From Mucilaginibacter sp. cycad4 (GTDB lineage: Bacteria; Bacteroidota; Bacteroidia; Sphingobacteriales; Sphingobacteriaceae): a stretch of DNA of 64,000 nucleotides. The number at the start of each line of letters is the position of its first letter. Position 1 is the first letter of the stretch. The position numbers and the translations under genes are program-made. Location of the stretch: contig NZ_CP139559.1 in NCBI RefSeq assembly GCF_034263275.1, positions 2,418,001 to 2,482,000 of the forward strand, read 5' to 3'. The notes under the pieces were generated by a model. It was not told the origin of the DNA. It did no database searches and worked only from the letters and a program-made list of their open reading frames with translations. Below, piece by piece: positions 8,494 through 17,748 of this stretch.

Positions 8494-9849
8494 TTAATTG
8501 GTTTTCGTTTCGGCGGGAGCTAAAAGACCGGGGTAAAGTACGCCGTCAAAATCCTTCATATCGAGGCCGAGGAGCTCATTAACAATTGGTGCAATATCTT
8601 CAAGGCCCATTTCATGAATGACCTTTTCCTTAGCCAGGCCAACGCCGTAAGCTAAAAATCCGGTGCTGATCTCCGGGAAGTTGGAATAATGCCCATGAGT
8701 GCCGCCATTGCCGGGTTTAACAGGATTGCCTTCGGTGGCATTACTAAAAGATACACCCGGGATAGCTGCCAAAGCCAGCGCTACTTTAGGGTCAACACCC
8801 CATTTATCAAGTTCGGGCCGTTCAATAACACGGTACAATTTTTTCTGTGCAGCGGGTACTTCATTTAATAAGTTACGCACTGTTTTAACTGTCTTCACAT
8901 CGTTATCCTTTATATATAAAAACGTAGTGCCGCCCTGCTGGAAAAATTGAGCTTTCCAATCGGCGTTCTGCAGTTTTTTACTTACCAATCCGGCTTCAGC
9001 AAGCCAAACATTTGGCGCCAGCTGTGTATGAATGTTCACAAAGCCGTGATCACCTACAATGAGATAAGCGGTGCTATCCTGGATCCCAGCCCTTTGCGTA
9101 GCCTCTATAATACGGCCAATGTTATGGTCAACACCAAGTACAGCTCTTTTTACATCGGGACCTAAACGGCCTTCGCTGTGTGCCATATGATCAACACAAA
9201 CTAAATGGATTGTGATAAGATTGGGCTTATGTTTTTCTATGAGATAGGCAGCCATGCGCGCCAGGTTATCGTCGGTGTTCAGGGCGCCATCAAGGTCGGC
9301 GTTACACAGGTGCCCGGTGGCGTATTGTTCCATTTCCTCAAATAATCCGGCGGGGGTCGACCAGCGCCTGAAAGGCTGCAGCGGATCAGCCAGTTTGGTG
9401 TTGCGTGCCGCATCGGGCATATTATAATCAATCGGTGCATTTACCGATACCGGCCAAAGTACCGAAGCTGTCGTTAAACCTTTTTTGTGTGCTGCATCCC
9501 ACAAGGTTTCGGTTTTAATACGATGGGCATCTGTATAACCAAGTTCACCGGCTTGTTCAGTAGTTTCAAACGGATTATTATAATAAATACCGTGTTTGGC
9601 CGGGAACCTACCTGTAATTATAGTTGTATGTGAAGGATAAGTTACCGTTGGCAATACCCCGCGTACGGCATCGGCATAAATACCTTTTACTGCAATTCGC
9701 TGTAAGTTGAAAGCCCCCCATGATGGGTCCTTATAGAATTCGGGCCTGAAGCCATCAATACTGATGATCACAACATGCTTTGGCTTTTGCGCAAGGGCAT
9801 GGAGACTTGTTAAGGCAATTATTGCCAGCGTTTTAAAAAAGATCTTCAT
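8494..9849 (-). CDS. Alkaline-phosphatase-superfamily phosphodiesterase (NPP type), secreted
   Basis: A 451-residue protein with a signal peptide (MKIFFKTLAIIALTSLHALAQ). It belongs to the type I phosphodiesterase/nucleotide pyrophosphatase group: metal-binding Asp in IISIDGFRPEF, nucleophilic Thr in LPTVTYPSHTTIITG (about residues 63-78), then HLVCVDHMAHSEG, VGDHGFVN and GGTHGHYSN supplying the remaining Asp/His ligands of a two-zinc site. Members cleave nucleotide pyrophosphates, phosphodiesters or choline phosphate esters. The gene begins 6 bases after the stop of the calcineurin-like gene and is followed 45 bases later by the EEP gene, so the three are almost certainly co-transcribed. Confidence 0.9.
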   Translation of the reverse strand: MKIFFKTLAIIALTSLHALAQKPKHVVIISIDGFRPEFYKDPSWGAFNLQRIAVKGIYADAVRGVLPTVTYPSHTTIITGRFPAKHGIYYNNPFETTEQAGELGYTDAHRIKTETLWDAAHKKGLTTASVLWPVSVNAPIDYNMPDAARNTKLADPLQPFRRWSTPAGLFEEMEQYATGHLCNADLDGALNTDDNLARMAAYLIEKHKPNLITIHLVCVDHMAHSEGRLGPDVKRAVLGVDHNIGRIIEATQRAGIQDSTAYLIVGDHGFVNIHTQLAPNVWLAEAGLVSKKLQNADWKAQFFQQGGTTFLYIKDNDVKTVKTVRNLLNEVPAAQKKLYRVIERPELDKWGVDPKVALALAAIPGVSFSNATEGNPVKPGNGGTHGHYSNFPEISTGFLAYGVGLAKEKVIHEMGLEDIAPIVNELLGLDMKDFDGVLYPGLLAPAETKTN

Positions 9850-9855
9850 AGCTGC

Positions 9856-10908
9856 TTATTTAACAGGGTTATCAAATAGAGGAACCGTAAACTGGCTGTC
9901 AGCATCGGTTTCGCTTGTTTTGGCATACGGCGAAAATGTTTTAACCGAGAGCTCATTATGCCTAACCGAAAATTTATACAAACGCATCAACCCATTGCCA
10001 CCGTTTGGCCTGCTTTGATAATCGTTCAGGAAAGCTTTAACTGTATGGCCGTTATAGGTTTCAACACGGTAACCTTCGCCGTTATCACCGACGTGGCCGC
10101 AAAGCATCATGAACAAATTAGAGTTGTTTTTAAGGCTTTCATAAATAGCCTTGCCCTGTGCGTTGAAAGGAGCTTGCGGCGTGTTGGAACCCGTTACCGG
10201 GTTAAAGTGTAAAATAGAGTGACTTACAACAATTGCCCTACGGAAGGCATATTTACTTAAAATTTGGTTGGCCCAGCCATACAAGCTTGCCTGATCTTCA
10301 TTAAAAGCATCAAATTCGAGGAACATTACAATGAAATCAACACCGCCTGCAGTAAACAAGTCAAAGTGGCTATCATTATTATTACCGTAATGACCGCCGT
10401 AATAAGGTCGGCCTTCAAAATGCTTTACGCCAAAATATTGGTTATACCCATTTGTAGTGCCGGTAACCGGATGTTGTGATGGAAACTGGTCGTGATTGCC
10501 AACGGCCAGCCCGTAAGGGATACTAACAGGATTTTCCAGGCCATAAAGCGCGGTTTTAGCAAGATACCATTCACTTTTAGTTGTAACCGGATTATCCCCA
10601 TGTTCGGTAATATCACCCATGTGAGCAACATAAGCTATATTCTCTTTAACCTGGTTCTTCTGGATCCAGTCAATCTGCGCTTTGAACATATCAAACGTGC
10701 CGCCGAGCTGGGCCTGCGCCAGGTAGTATTGCGAATCGGGGATTACAGCAATTGAAAAATCACCAGATTTAACTAACGCTGCAGGACCGGGAGTATTTAA
10801 AACGGTATCTCTTGAGGGTAATATCTCTTTTGATTGTGCATGATAATTGAGCAACAATAAGCCAAGGCAAAGCCCTGCTGATAATGCATTTCTGTATTTC
10901 AGTAACAT
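9856..10908 (-). CDS. Calcineurin-like metallophosphoesterase, secreted
   Basis: A 350-residue protein with an N-terminal hydrophobic signal (LSAGLCLGLLLLNYHAQS). The metallophosphoesterase motifs occur in order: IPDSQYYL (the PDxQ variant of the usual DxH), HMGDITEHGD, VGNHDQFPS, VVSHSILHF and CGHVGDNGEG, so a two-metal centre is expected. A periplasmic or surface phosphodiesterase or monoesterase role is inferred. It follows susD by 73 bases and precedes the NPP-type gene by 6 bases, which ties it to uptake of the same, probably phosphorylated, substrate. Confidence 0.88.
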   Translation of the reverse strand: MLLKYRNALSAGLCLGLLLLNYHAQSKEILPSRDTVLNTPGPAALVKSGDFSIAVIPDSQYYLAQAQLGGTFDMFKAQIDWIQKNQVKENIAYVAHMGDITEHGDNPVTTKSEWYLAKTALYGLENPVSIPYGLAVGNHDQFPSQHPVTGTTNGYNQYFGVKHFEGRPYYGGHYGNNNDSHFDLFTAGGVDFIVMFLEFDAFNEDQASLYGWANQILSKYAFRRAIVVSHSILHFNPVTGSNTPQAPFNAQGKAIYESLKNNSNLFMMLCGHVGDNGEGYRVETYNGHTVKAFLNDYQSRPNGGNGLMRLYKFSVRHNELSVKTFSPYAKTSETDADSQFTVPLFDNPVK

Positions 10909-10981
10909 GATTTTTTGTTTGAAGATTAAACTATATCCCCGCCTTCAGCAATCTGAAAGCAGGGATATTAGCATTGAAAGA

Positions 10982-12520
10982 TCAATAACCGGGGTTTTGA
11001 GTCATTTGACCCGGGTTTAAATCAATTTCGGGCTGCGGGATTGGATACAGCAACTTATTGGCTGTTACATTGTAAGTATCAGGTGTAAGGTAATTTACCT
11101 GTGTTTTTAGTACAGCGCCAAAAGCATTCATCACAACAATAGCCTTTCCGGTACGTACCAGATCGTTCCAGCGGTGATTTTCAAAGGCAAGTTCGATCCG
11201 GCGTTCGTGAGCAATAATATCACGCAGTGATGCCTGGTCGGCAGCAGTTGCTGTCGGCAATCCAGCCCGTGACCTTACCGTATTTAATGCTGTTAATGGC
11301 GATTTACCCTGCTCATTCTGTGCCTCCGCTAATAACAGCAACGCGTCAGAATAACGGTAAACAGGGAAATTATCGCTTGAGCCGGTAACTGCAATGAGTG
11401 GCGGATGTTCATATTTTTTAATATAAGGAACGCCCATTTTACCTGCAGCAGGTGTATAACCAATAATACTTTTATTGGCCGAGTAAACAAACAGATCGCT
11501 GGCGTTATAAGTACCCTCAACAATCCCTATCGATGCGTCAAGGCGCTTATCGTTTGGTTCATAGGCGTTGATCAGATCCTGTGTAGGCGTATTCCAGCCG
11601 CCTGTTGAGCTGTTGTTGATGTTGATGCCGGTGACGATAGAGGTATTGGTACTCCGTGGTAAAAAATGAAAAGGCAGTGGGTTTGGTGTGGTTCCTAAAA
11701 CAGTCCCTTCCAAAAACTGGATATCAAATATAGATTCCTTGCTGTTTTTATTTCCCGGCTTAAACGCGTCGGCATAATCGGCATTCAGCCCGTAACCCAT
11801 GCCGGAAAGTGTGCTGAGTAGCGTTTCAGTATCTGCCCATTTCTTTTGAGTGGCATAAACTTCAGCCAGCAGCATCGTTGCCGAACCTTTGGTTGCCTCT
11901 CCTGTTTGTGGAAATTTAGCCGGAACGCTTAGTTCACTTATGGCATCCTTTGCATCGGCAATGATCTGCGTATATACCGCATCGGCTGCCGAGCGTGGCA
12001 AAAAGGCGTCTTCGGCCTTGGTTACTTCCTTTAAAAATAAAGGCACACCGCCAAATAATCTAACCAGCTTAAAATAATAAAAAGCTCTTAAAAACTTGGC
12101 CTGTCCGTCAATCGGTGCTTTAGTTGCCGCATCAAAATCGGCTGTCGTTAACCGGTTAATTACAATATTGGTGCGAGAGATCCCAGTATAGCAATGCTGC
12201 CAAACGGCGTTCACATAATCATTAGTTGATGTGTTTGTAAAGTTTGAAATGCTTTCGCGGTATAGATATGCGGTACCGCGGTTGCTGGGATAAGCCTGGT
12301 AAATGGTGTTATCCGAGCGCATTTCTGAGGTAAAATAATCATTTACCAAAACATCTCGCAGAGGTGCGTAAGCCGCAATGTCGGCCTGTTTAAACTGATC
12401 GACAGTTTTATAAAATATAGCATCGGTGTAGGAATCCTTGGGTGTAAGGTCGATAAAGTCTTTTTTACACGAAGCTGCGGTGAGCGCTGTTAAAGCAAGG
12501 ATGATATATGTCTTTTTCAT
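10982..12520 (-). CDS. SusD/RagB family lipoprotein (phosphoesterase locus)
   Basis: A 512-residue SusD-like surface lipoprotein with lipobox TAASC near residues 14-18 (MKKTYIILALTALTAASCKKD). Typical SusD features: the early segment ITPKDSYTDAIFYKTVDQF-like (LTPKDSYTDAIFYKTVDQF), FLRAFYYFKLVRLFGGVPL near residue 145, a late TPR segment (YRYSDALLLLAEAQNEQGK) and the terminal NPGQMTQNPGY. The start lies 18 bases after the susC stop. Its ligand is unknown; the downstream phosphoesterases point to a phosphorylated molecule. Confidence 0.95.
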   Translation of the reverse strand: MKKTYIILALTALTAASCKKDFIDLTPKDSYTDAIFYKTVDQFKQADIAAYAPLRDVLVNDYFTSEMRSDNTIYQAYPSNRGTAYLYRESISNFTNTSTNDYVNAVWQHCYTGISRTNIVINRLTTADFDAATKAPIDGQAKFLRAFYYFKLVRLFGGVPLFLKEVTKAEDAFLPRSAADAVYTQIIADAKDAISELSVPAKFPQTGEATKGSATMLLAEVYATQKKWADTETLLSTLSGMGYGLNADYADAFKPGNKNSKESIFDIQFLEGTVLGTTPNPLPFHFLPRSTNTSIVTGININNSSTGGWNTPTQDLINAYEPNDKRLDASIGIVEGTYNASDLFVYSANKSIIGYTPAAGKMGVPYIKKYEHPPLIAVTGSSDNFPVYRYSDALLLLAEAQNEQGKSPLTALNTVRSRAGLPTATAADQASLRDIIAHERRIELAFENHRWNDLVRTGKAIVVMNAFGAVLKTQVNYLTPDTYNVTANKLLYPIPQPEIDLNPGQMTQNPGY

Positions 12521-12538
12521 ACAATGGTCTTTGGGAGA

Positions 12539-15500
12539 TTATTTAAAAGTTGCTGAAACACCAAATGAAAAGGTGCGTGGTATAGGGTAAGCATTTTCAT
12601 CAACGCCGATACCCAGTGTAGGGTCAAGCCCAGCAAAGTTGATTTCAGGGTTCATTCCCGAATATTTAGTAAATACAAAAGCCTGTTGTACCGATGTATA
12701 AACCCTCAGGTTGCGTACCAAAAATTTATCACCCAGATTGAACCGGTATCCCAACGAGATATTCTTTGCAGTAAGGTACGAACCATCTTCAACCCATTGT
12801 GAGTTAACTTGCCTGCCCATTGCCGTAGTGCCCGTTTTTGTACGCGGATAAACGCCTGAACCGGGGTTTTCAGGAGACCTCCAGCGGTCGGCTGCGGCAG
12901 CAAGCATCACACGTGAACCATCAAGATTGGTTTGATAAGCCCATTTAGCAGCATTTAATATTTTGCCGCCAACAGAAAAGGCCATGTGGATGTTCAGGTC
13001 CCAGTTTTTGTAAACAAAGTTATTGGTAAGGCCACCGGTAAACGTGGGCGTAGGATCGCCGATAAAAGTACGGTCGTTCACATCGTCAATAACACCATCG
13101 CCATTAATATCTTTAACTTTGATAGTACCTACATCTGAAGCGCTTCCGTATTTGGCCGAATTTGCCAGGTCATTAGCATCTTTATACAGCCCTAAAAACA
13201 CAAAACCGTAAAACTCGCCCAGGTGGTGTCCCTCCTGCTGGCGGAAATAATCAGACGATACAGTATTGTTACGGCGGATATAACCCGGAGAAATCAGGTT
13301 TTTGATCAGGTTGCGATCAAAAGAAACATTAAGGTTGGTTGTCCATTTCAATTTACCGGTAAGGTTGTTTGAGTTAACAGTAAACTCGTGCCCCCATAAT
13401 TCAATCGCGCCTACGTTATCCAAAATACTGGTAAAGCCAGAAGCTTTAGGTATCGGGCGATTCATGATAAGCCCATCGGATATTTTGTGATAATAATCGT
13501 ACGTGAAACTCAACCTATTATTGAACAATGACAAGTCCAGGCCGAGATCGAACTGTTTGTTGCGTTCCCAGCGAAGATCACTGTTAGCTAACCGGTTGAT
13601 GGTTTGACCAGCCACAGACGCACCACCAAATTCATAATAATATTTTCCGATAGTTGCCTGTGCAGCATAGTAACCCGGAAAGAAATTATTACCGGTTACG
13701 CCATAGCTTGCGCGAACCTTCATGAGGTTAAGAAAGCTGAAACGCTCCATGAATTTTTCATCACTTACTACCCATCCGGCTGATACCGAAGGGAAATTAC
13801 CATAGCGCTGATTCTCACCAAAGCGCGAAGATCCGTCACGGCGAATAGCTCCCTGCAGCAGGTACCTGCCTTTGTAATTGTAATTAATACGGGCAATACC
13901 TGATAGCAGCGAATAAGCACTATATGAACTGCCGCCCTCTGATAAACTTGTAGCTGCGTTTAAATATGGAATGTCGTCGCTCGGGTACCCTACCCCAGTT
14001 AACGTATTATTAGTGCCGCTATACTTTTGAGCAGAGTAACCTGCCAATGCTTCGATGTTATGATCTCCGAAAGATTTACGGTAAACAAGGTTCGCTTCGG
14101 CAGTGTACGATCCATTATCCACAGAACTGCTTGTTCCGGTGGCCTGGCCTATTGTTGAAGTAACCACACCCGACTGGAAATACTGTCGTGTTTCAGCGCC
14201 TTTATCAACCGCCACATTAGTTTTAATGCTGAGGCCTGTTAAAAACTCATAATTTAAATAACCATTAGCCAGTATACGTGTAGTTTTATAATCGTCATTA
14301 GTAAGATTGAATTGGGCCAGTGGATTTATATAAGCCACCATACCCGGCGAATAAGTATCCCGGTTATAACTGCCATCGGCGTTATAAGGCGATTTTAAAG
14401 GACTGGCTTCAAAGATCCTTTCAAATAAACCGCCAACACCATCGGTACCCAGGCGGTTATTGTGGTCAAGGCGATAGCTTGGTGCCAGGTTAAATCCTAT
14501 TTTTAATTTATTGTTGCTTAAAGAAAGATCCTGGTTGATACGTAATGAAAACAACTTGGTGCCGGTATTGATCAGCACGCCCTGTTGTTCCTGGTAACCG
14601 GCCATCACAGTCGAGCTTGATTTTTCGCGCGCACTGCGGATGGTGATATCATAACTTTGTATCGGTGCTGTACGGGTAAGCAGTTTATACCAGTTGGTAC
14701 CTTCACCATACTGTTCCGGGTTCAAATAGTCGGCCGGGGTAGCAGTTATGTAACCTGGCTCATATTTACGGCTGTCGGCAAATTTTTCATTCATGTACTG
14801 GGCAAAGCCACGAGCGTCCATCATTTTTGGAACACGCTCGCCCGGTATTTTCTGCACACCGTAATTAGCATTAAATTCAATCTGTGCATCGCCGGGTTTA
14901 GCATGTTTGGTGGTGATCAGGATAACGCCGTTGGCTGCGCGCGAACCGTAAAGTGCCGTAGCCGAAGCATCTTTTAAGATACTGAAGCTTTCGATCTCGG
15001 CAGGGTTCATGTTATTGATGCTACCTGTAACAGGGATCCCATCTATTACTACTAAAGGCTGGTTGCTTGCATAAAACGAAGCCGCACCCCTAATCCTGAA
15101 CTCCACACCCCGGCCCGGCTGCCCGCTGCTTTGTGCAATCTGGACACCTGCTGCTTTACCCTGCAATTGCTGGGCAAACTGCATCACAGGCATATCCTGA
15201 AGCGGAGCAGCATCTACCTGGGTAAGCGAGCCTGTAACCTCCCTTGCGCGTTGTTTACCATAACTTACAGTGACTTCTCTTAGCTGGTTACCGGCCACAA
15301 GGCTGATATTTAAAGTAGTTGTTTGGTTACCGTTGATTGTGACATTGGCAGATTCAACACGGGTATAGCCCACAAATGAAATGGCTACAGTATAAGTGCC
15401 CTCTGGCAAGCTAATGTTATATTTCCCGTCTATGTCTGTCATTATTCCCAGCGAGGTGCCAATAATTCTTACCGAAGCACCGGGCAAGGGTTGTCCGCCC

Positions 15501-15892
15501 TCATCTGTTACCCTGCCGCTTATATGCCCTGTGAGCTGCCTGTATAGTATAATGTTACCGGCTTGTTCTTTAAAGCCTATCTCCTGCCCTTTTAACAGAG
15601 CAGTAAGAATATCTTTCAGGCTTTCGTTCTGATAGTTCGCCGCGCGGGTATGTTTATCGGCAAGTTTTAAAAAAACTTCGTCATAGGCAAAAGCCACGTT
15701 GGCCTTTTGTTCCAGCTTTTTAATAACTGAAGAAAGGTCTTCGTTCCCGATGCTGATATCAAGCCTGGTGTTTACCCCCTGGGCTACTAACTCAGTAGCC
15801 TTTACTGATACCAGGCCGATGGTTATTGATATGGAAATTAGTAAAAAAGAGATACGCATAAACTGTCTGCATAACTGTGTATGGAAATTCAT
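12539..15892 (-). CDS. SusC-type TonB-dependent transporter with STN signalling domain
   Basis: An outer membrane transporter of about 1117 residues. I choose the ATG at 15892 (MNFHTQLCRQFMRISFLL) because a signal peptide follows; the frame also stays open to an ATG at 15952, which would add 20 non-hydrophobic residues. Domains in order: signal peptide; STN domain (about residues 45-115, DISIGNEDLSSVIKKLEQ and later DILTALLKGQEIGF); carboxypeptidase-regulatory-like domain (GHISGRVTDEGGQPLPGASV); TonB-dependent plug (LREVTVSYGKQ, LVVIDGIPVTGSINN, SRAANGVILITT); and the barrel ending SFGVSATFK. The STN domain and the upstream fecR and sigma genes indicate transmembrane signalling that controls this operon. 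Confidence 0.95.
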   Translation of the reverse strand: MNFHTQLCRQFMRISFLLISISITIGLVSVKATELVAQGVNTRLDISIGNEDLSSVIKKLEQKANVAFAYDEVFLKLADKHTRAANYQNESLKDILTALLKGQEIGFKEQAGNIILYRQLTGHISGRVTDEGGQPLPGASVRIIGTSLGIMTDIDGKYNISLPEGTYTVAISFVGYTRVESANVTINGNQTTTLNISLVAGNQLREVTVSYGKQRAREVTGSLTQVDAAPLQDMPVMQFAQQLQGKAAGVQIAQSSGQPGRGVEFRIRGAASFYASNQPLVVIDGIPVTGSINNMNPAEIESFSILKDASATALYGSRAANGVILITTKHAKPGDAQIEFNANYGVQKIPGERVPKMMDARGFAQYMNEKFADSRKYEPGYITATPADYLNPEQYGEGTNWYKLLTRTAPIQSYDITIRSAREKSSSTVMAGYQEQQGVLINTGTKLFSLRINQDLSLSNNKLKIGFNLAPSYRLDHNNRLGTDGVGGLFERIFEASPLKSPYNADGSYNRDTYSPGMVAYINPLAQFNLTNDDYKTTRILANGYLNYEFLTGLSIKTNVAVDKGAETRQYFQSGVVTSTIGQATGTSSSVDNGSYTAEANLVYRKSFGDHNIEALAGYSAQKYSGTNNTLTGVGYPSDDIPYLNAATSLSEGGSSYSAYSLLSGIARINYNYKGRYLLQGAIRRDGSSRFGENQRYGNFPSVSAGWVVSDEKFMERFSFLNLMKVRASYGVTGNNFFPGYYAAQATIGKYYYEFGGASVAGQTINRLANSDLRWERNKQFDLGLDLSLFNNRLSFTYDYYHKISDGLIMNRPIPKASGFTSILDNVGAIELWGHEFTVNSNNLTGKLKWTTNLNVSFDRNLIKNLISPGYIRRNNTVSSDYFRQQEGHHLGEFYGFVFLGLYKDANDLANSAKYGSASDVGTIKVKDINGDGVIDDVNDRTFIGDPTPTFTGGLTNNFVYKNWDLNIHMAFSVGGKILNAAKWAYQTNLDGSRVMLAAAADRWRSPENPGSGVYPRTKTGTTAMGRQVNSQWVEDGSYLTAKNISLGYRFNLGDKFLVRNLRVYTSVQQAFVFTKYSGMNPEINFAGLDPTLGIGVDENAYPIPRTFSFGVSATFK

Positions 15893-15975
15893 ATTTTTGA
15901 TTGCTTTGTAATAAGTCAAATTTTGCTGAGCATTGCAGGCTGGGGTCGGCAAACCTTCACCTGCTGAAATTAAAG

Positions 15976-16001
15976 CCGGCTCCTGCTGTAACAGGGACCG
16001 G
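15976..16001 (-). promoter_or_regulatory. GC-rich hairpin between fecR and susC
   Basis: On the minus strand CCGGTCCCTG and CAGGAGCCGG pair (8 of 10 positions) around a 6-nt loop, in an otherwise AT-rich gap between the fecR stop and the susC start. No strong T run follows, so attenuation or mRNA processing between the regulatory and transport genes is more likely than full termination. Function is inferred only. Confidence 0.45.
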
Positions 16002-16016
16002 TTTCTTTTTTAAGGG

Positions 16017-16961
16017 TTAATAAATAATTACGTTGGTACCCTCCTTTCTGAAATGTGCGTTGTGTATGGCGCTGATGAGTTTCAGCGTTTCTGTGGCTGA
16101 TGTGTTGCGTTTAATGCGTAAGGTGAATAAATAATCATGCACCCGCTTACTGCCTGCTTTTAATGTAAGGCCATAAAGGTTTTTGAAAACTAATGACAAT
16201 TCCTCAAATTTTACACGGTTTAAATAGGTGTCACCATCTTTCCAGCTTTGGCTTTGACTGGCATCAACTTTCTTTTGTTCAAAAGTGCCCTTATCGGTCA
16301 AATAGCTAAGTTCTTGTCCGGGTGTGAGGAATGAAAGCAGTTTTGTCCCTTTACTTACGCCCACCTTACCTGTAACAACCGTAATTTTAACATGAGGCAG
16401 ACTATGATATGCGTTGATGTTGAACGAGGTTCCTAAAACCTGCACCTGCAACGGGGCAGTGATAACCCTGAATGGTTTGCGGGTGTTGTGCTTTACTTCA
16501 AAAAAAGCTTCACCTTCATCCAAATAAACCTGGCGTATAGTTTTATCAAAACTTGAAGGGATCCGGATACTGCTTTGTGCGTTCAACCAAATAACCGAGC
16601 TATCCGGCAGTGTCAGTTTCCTGATCTCGCCGCTAAGTGTGCGTAAAGTGGTATAAGTTTCGGGAGCAACTGCTGCGGGCTTTAGCAAAAAATAAACCAG
16701 CGCAGCTGAGCAGCACAACAATAAAATACTTGCAGCAATGCGATAGTTGAACCAGATCGCAGGCGCAGGCTTATTGATGGAACCGCTGATCTTTGTATGC
16801 ATGGCATTTCTGACATGCTCAAGCTCACTGGCGGATAAAGCCTGTTTTTCGCCCCCGGCTTCATACGAGTCATACCAGGCCTCAATTATGGCTTTTTCGG
16901 TTTCGTTAGTAGTACCTTTCTGGTACCGGCCGAGTTGTTTTATAAATTTACGTAGCTCCAT
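16017..16961 (-). CDS. FecR-family anti-sigma factor
   Basis: A 314-residue inner-membrane regulator with a short cytoplasmic N-terminus (about 1-70), one membrane segment (about 70-92, IAASILLLCCSAALVYFLL), then a periplasmic FecR domain starting TLRTLSGEIRKLTLPDSSVIWLNAQSSIRIP and containing EGEAFFEVKHNTRKPFRVITAPLQVQVLGTSFNI (quoted in part). A C-terminal segment about 250-314 resembles the STN-like DUF4974 region that meets the SusC N-terminus. It holds the adjacent ECF sigma factor until SusC is occupied by ligand. It is encoded 70 bases after the sigma gene. Confidence 0.93.
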   Translation of the reverse strand: MELRKFIKQLGRYQKGTTNETEKAIIEAWYDSYEAGGEKQALSASELEHVRNAMHTKISGSINKPAPAIWFNYRIAASILLLCCSAALVYFLLKPAAVAPETYTTLRTLSGEIRKLTLPDSSVIWLNAQSSIRIPSSFDKTIRQVYLDEGEAFFEVKHNTRKPFRVITAPLQVQVLGTSFNINAYHSLPHVKITVVTGKVGVSKGTKLLSFLTPGQELSYLTDKGTFEQKKVDASQSQSWKDGDTYLNRVKFEELSLVFKNLYGLTLKAGSKRVHDYLFTLRIKRNTSATETLKLISAIHNAHFRKEGTNVIIY

Positions 16962-17031
16962 AGCGGGTTTTCAACAGTAAGTCGCCAAAAAGCCCTGGAG
17001 GTACTTATAATTTACATCAACATTTTGTTAA

Positions 17032-17637
17032 TTAATTGTAAAGCGCAAACAATATCAGTGCTAAGTAAGCTGCGCTTTGTTCGGGGTGTTTTTCAGAGAT
17101 AACTATTCTCAGCCGGCGCAATACTTCAGAGATATAATTCTTTACCGTTTGTTCGGCCAGTCCCAACTCACTGGCAATCGCTTTTACCGAGTGGTTTTCG
17201 CTGCGCAGCTCATAAACCTTTTGCAGCATTTCGGGCATGTGTTTAACCGCTTGTTCAAGCGTTTGCTCCAGCTCAAGATAGCCGGTATGGTCATGTATGG
17301 AATTTTCAAGCAACTCCACCCGTTGCAGCGCATCCTCCAGGCGTATATGTGTAACCTTTTGCGATCTGAAGTAACTGATCACACTCAGGCGTACCGCGCT
17401 TAATAAATATTGCTCGAAAGTAGTTTGGATAGTAAGGGTGTGCCTGCGTTGCCAGAGTCTGATAAAAATTTCCTGCACAAGGTCCTGCGCCTGTGCTTCG
17501 TCGTCAAGCCTGGCCTTAGCAGCCCTGTATGACCGCTCCCAATAACGTTCAAACAGCAGGTCAAAAGCCGAATGATCGTCCTCCCGGATTCGCGAAAGTA
17601 AAATAGTGTCGGCAATTTCTATCATTGGGTACCGCAA
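17032..17637 (-). CDS. ECF RNA polymerase sigma factor (FecI-like)
   Basis: A 201-residue sigma-70 family factor of the extracytoplasmic function group. Region 2 is visible at about residues 20-90 (FDLLFERYWERSYRAAKARL, AQDLVQEIFIRLWQRR) and region 4 at about 130-185 (MPEMLQKVYELRSENHSVKAIASELGLAEQTVKNYISEVLRRLR, read in parts) with its helix-turn-helix. It ends in a short hydrophobic tail (SAAYLALILFALYN). The start could also be the Met five residues in (17625). Partnered with the following fecR, it probably drives the SusCD-phosphoesterase operon. It is divergent from the DUF1080 gene across a 111-bp gap that must hold both promoters; I could not make out clear -33/-7 boxes there. Confidence 0.93.
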   Translation of the reverse strand: MRYPMIEIADTILLSRIREDDHSAFDLLFERYWERSYRAAKARLDDEAQAQDLVQEIFIRLWQRRHTLTIQTTFEQYLLSAVRLSVISYFRSQKVTHIRLEDALQRVELLENSIHDHTGYLELEQTLEQAVKHMPEMLQKVYELRSENHSVKAIASELGLAEQTVKNYISEVLRRLRIVISEKHPEQSAAYLALILFALYN

Positions 17638-17748
17638 ACCTACATTACTAATGTTAACTAAACTTTAAGAAAATGATCACTGCACGGTTGTTACAAAAAA
17701 CTAACCGTCTAACAAAATATTGGATGATAGTTTGTAGATTTAAAAATT

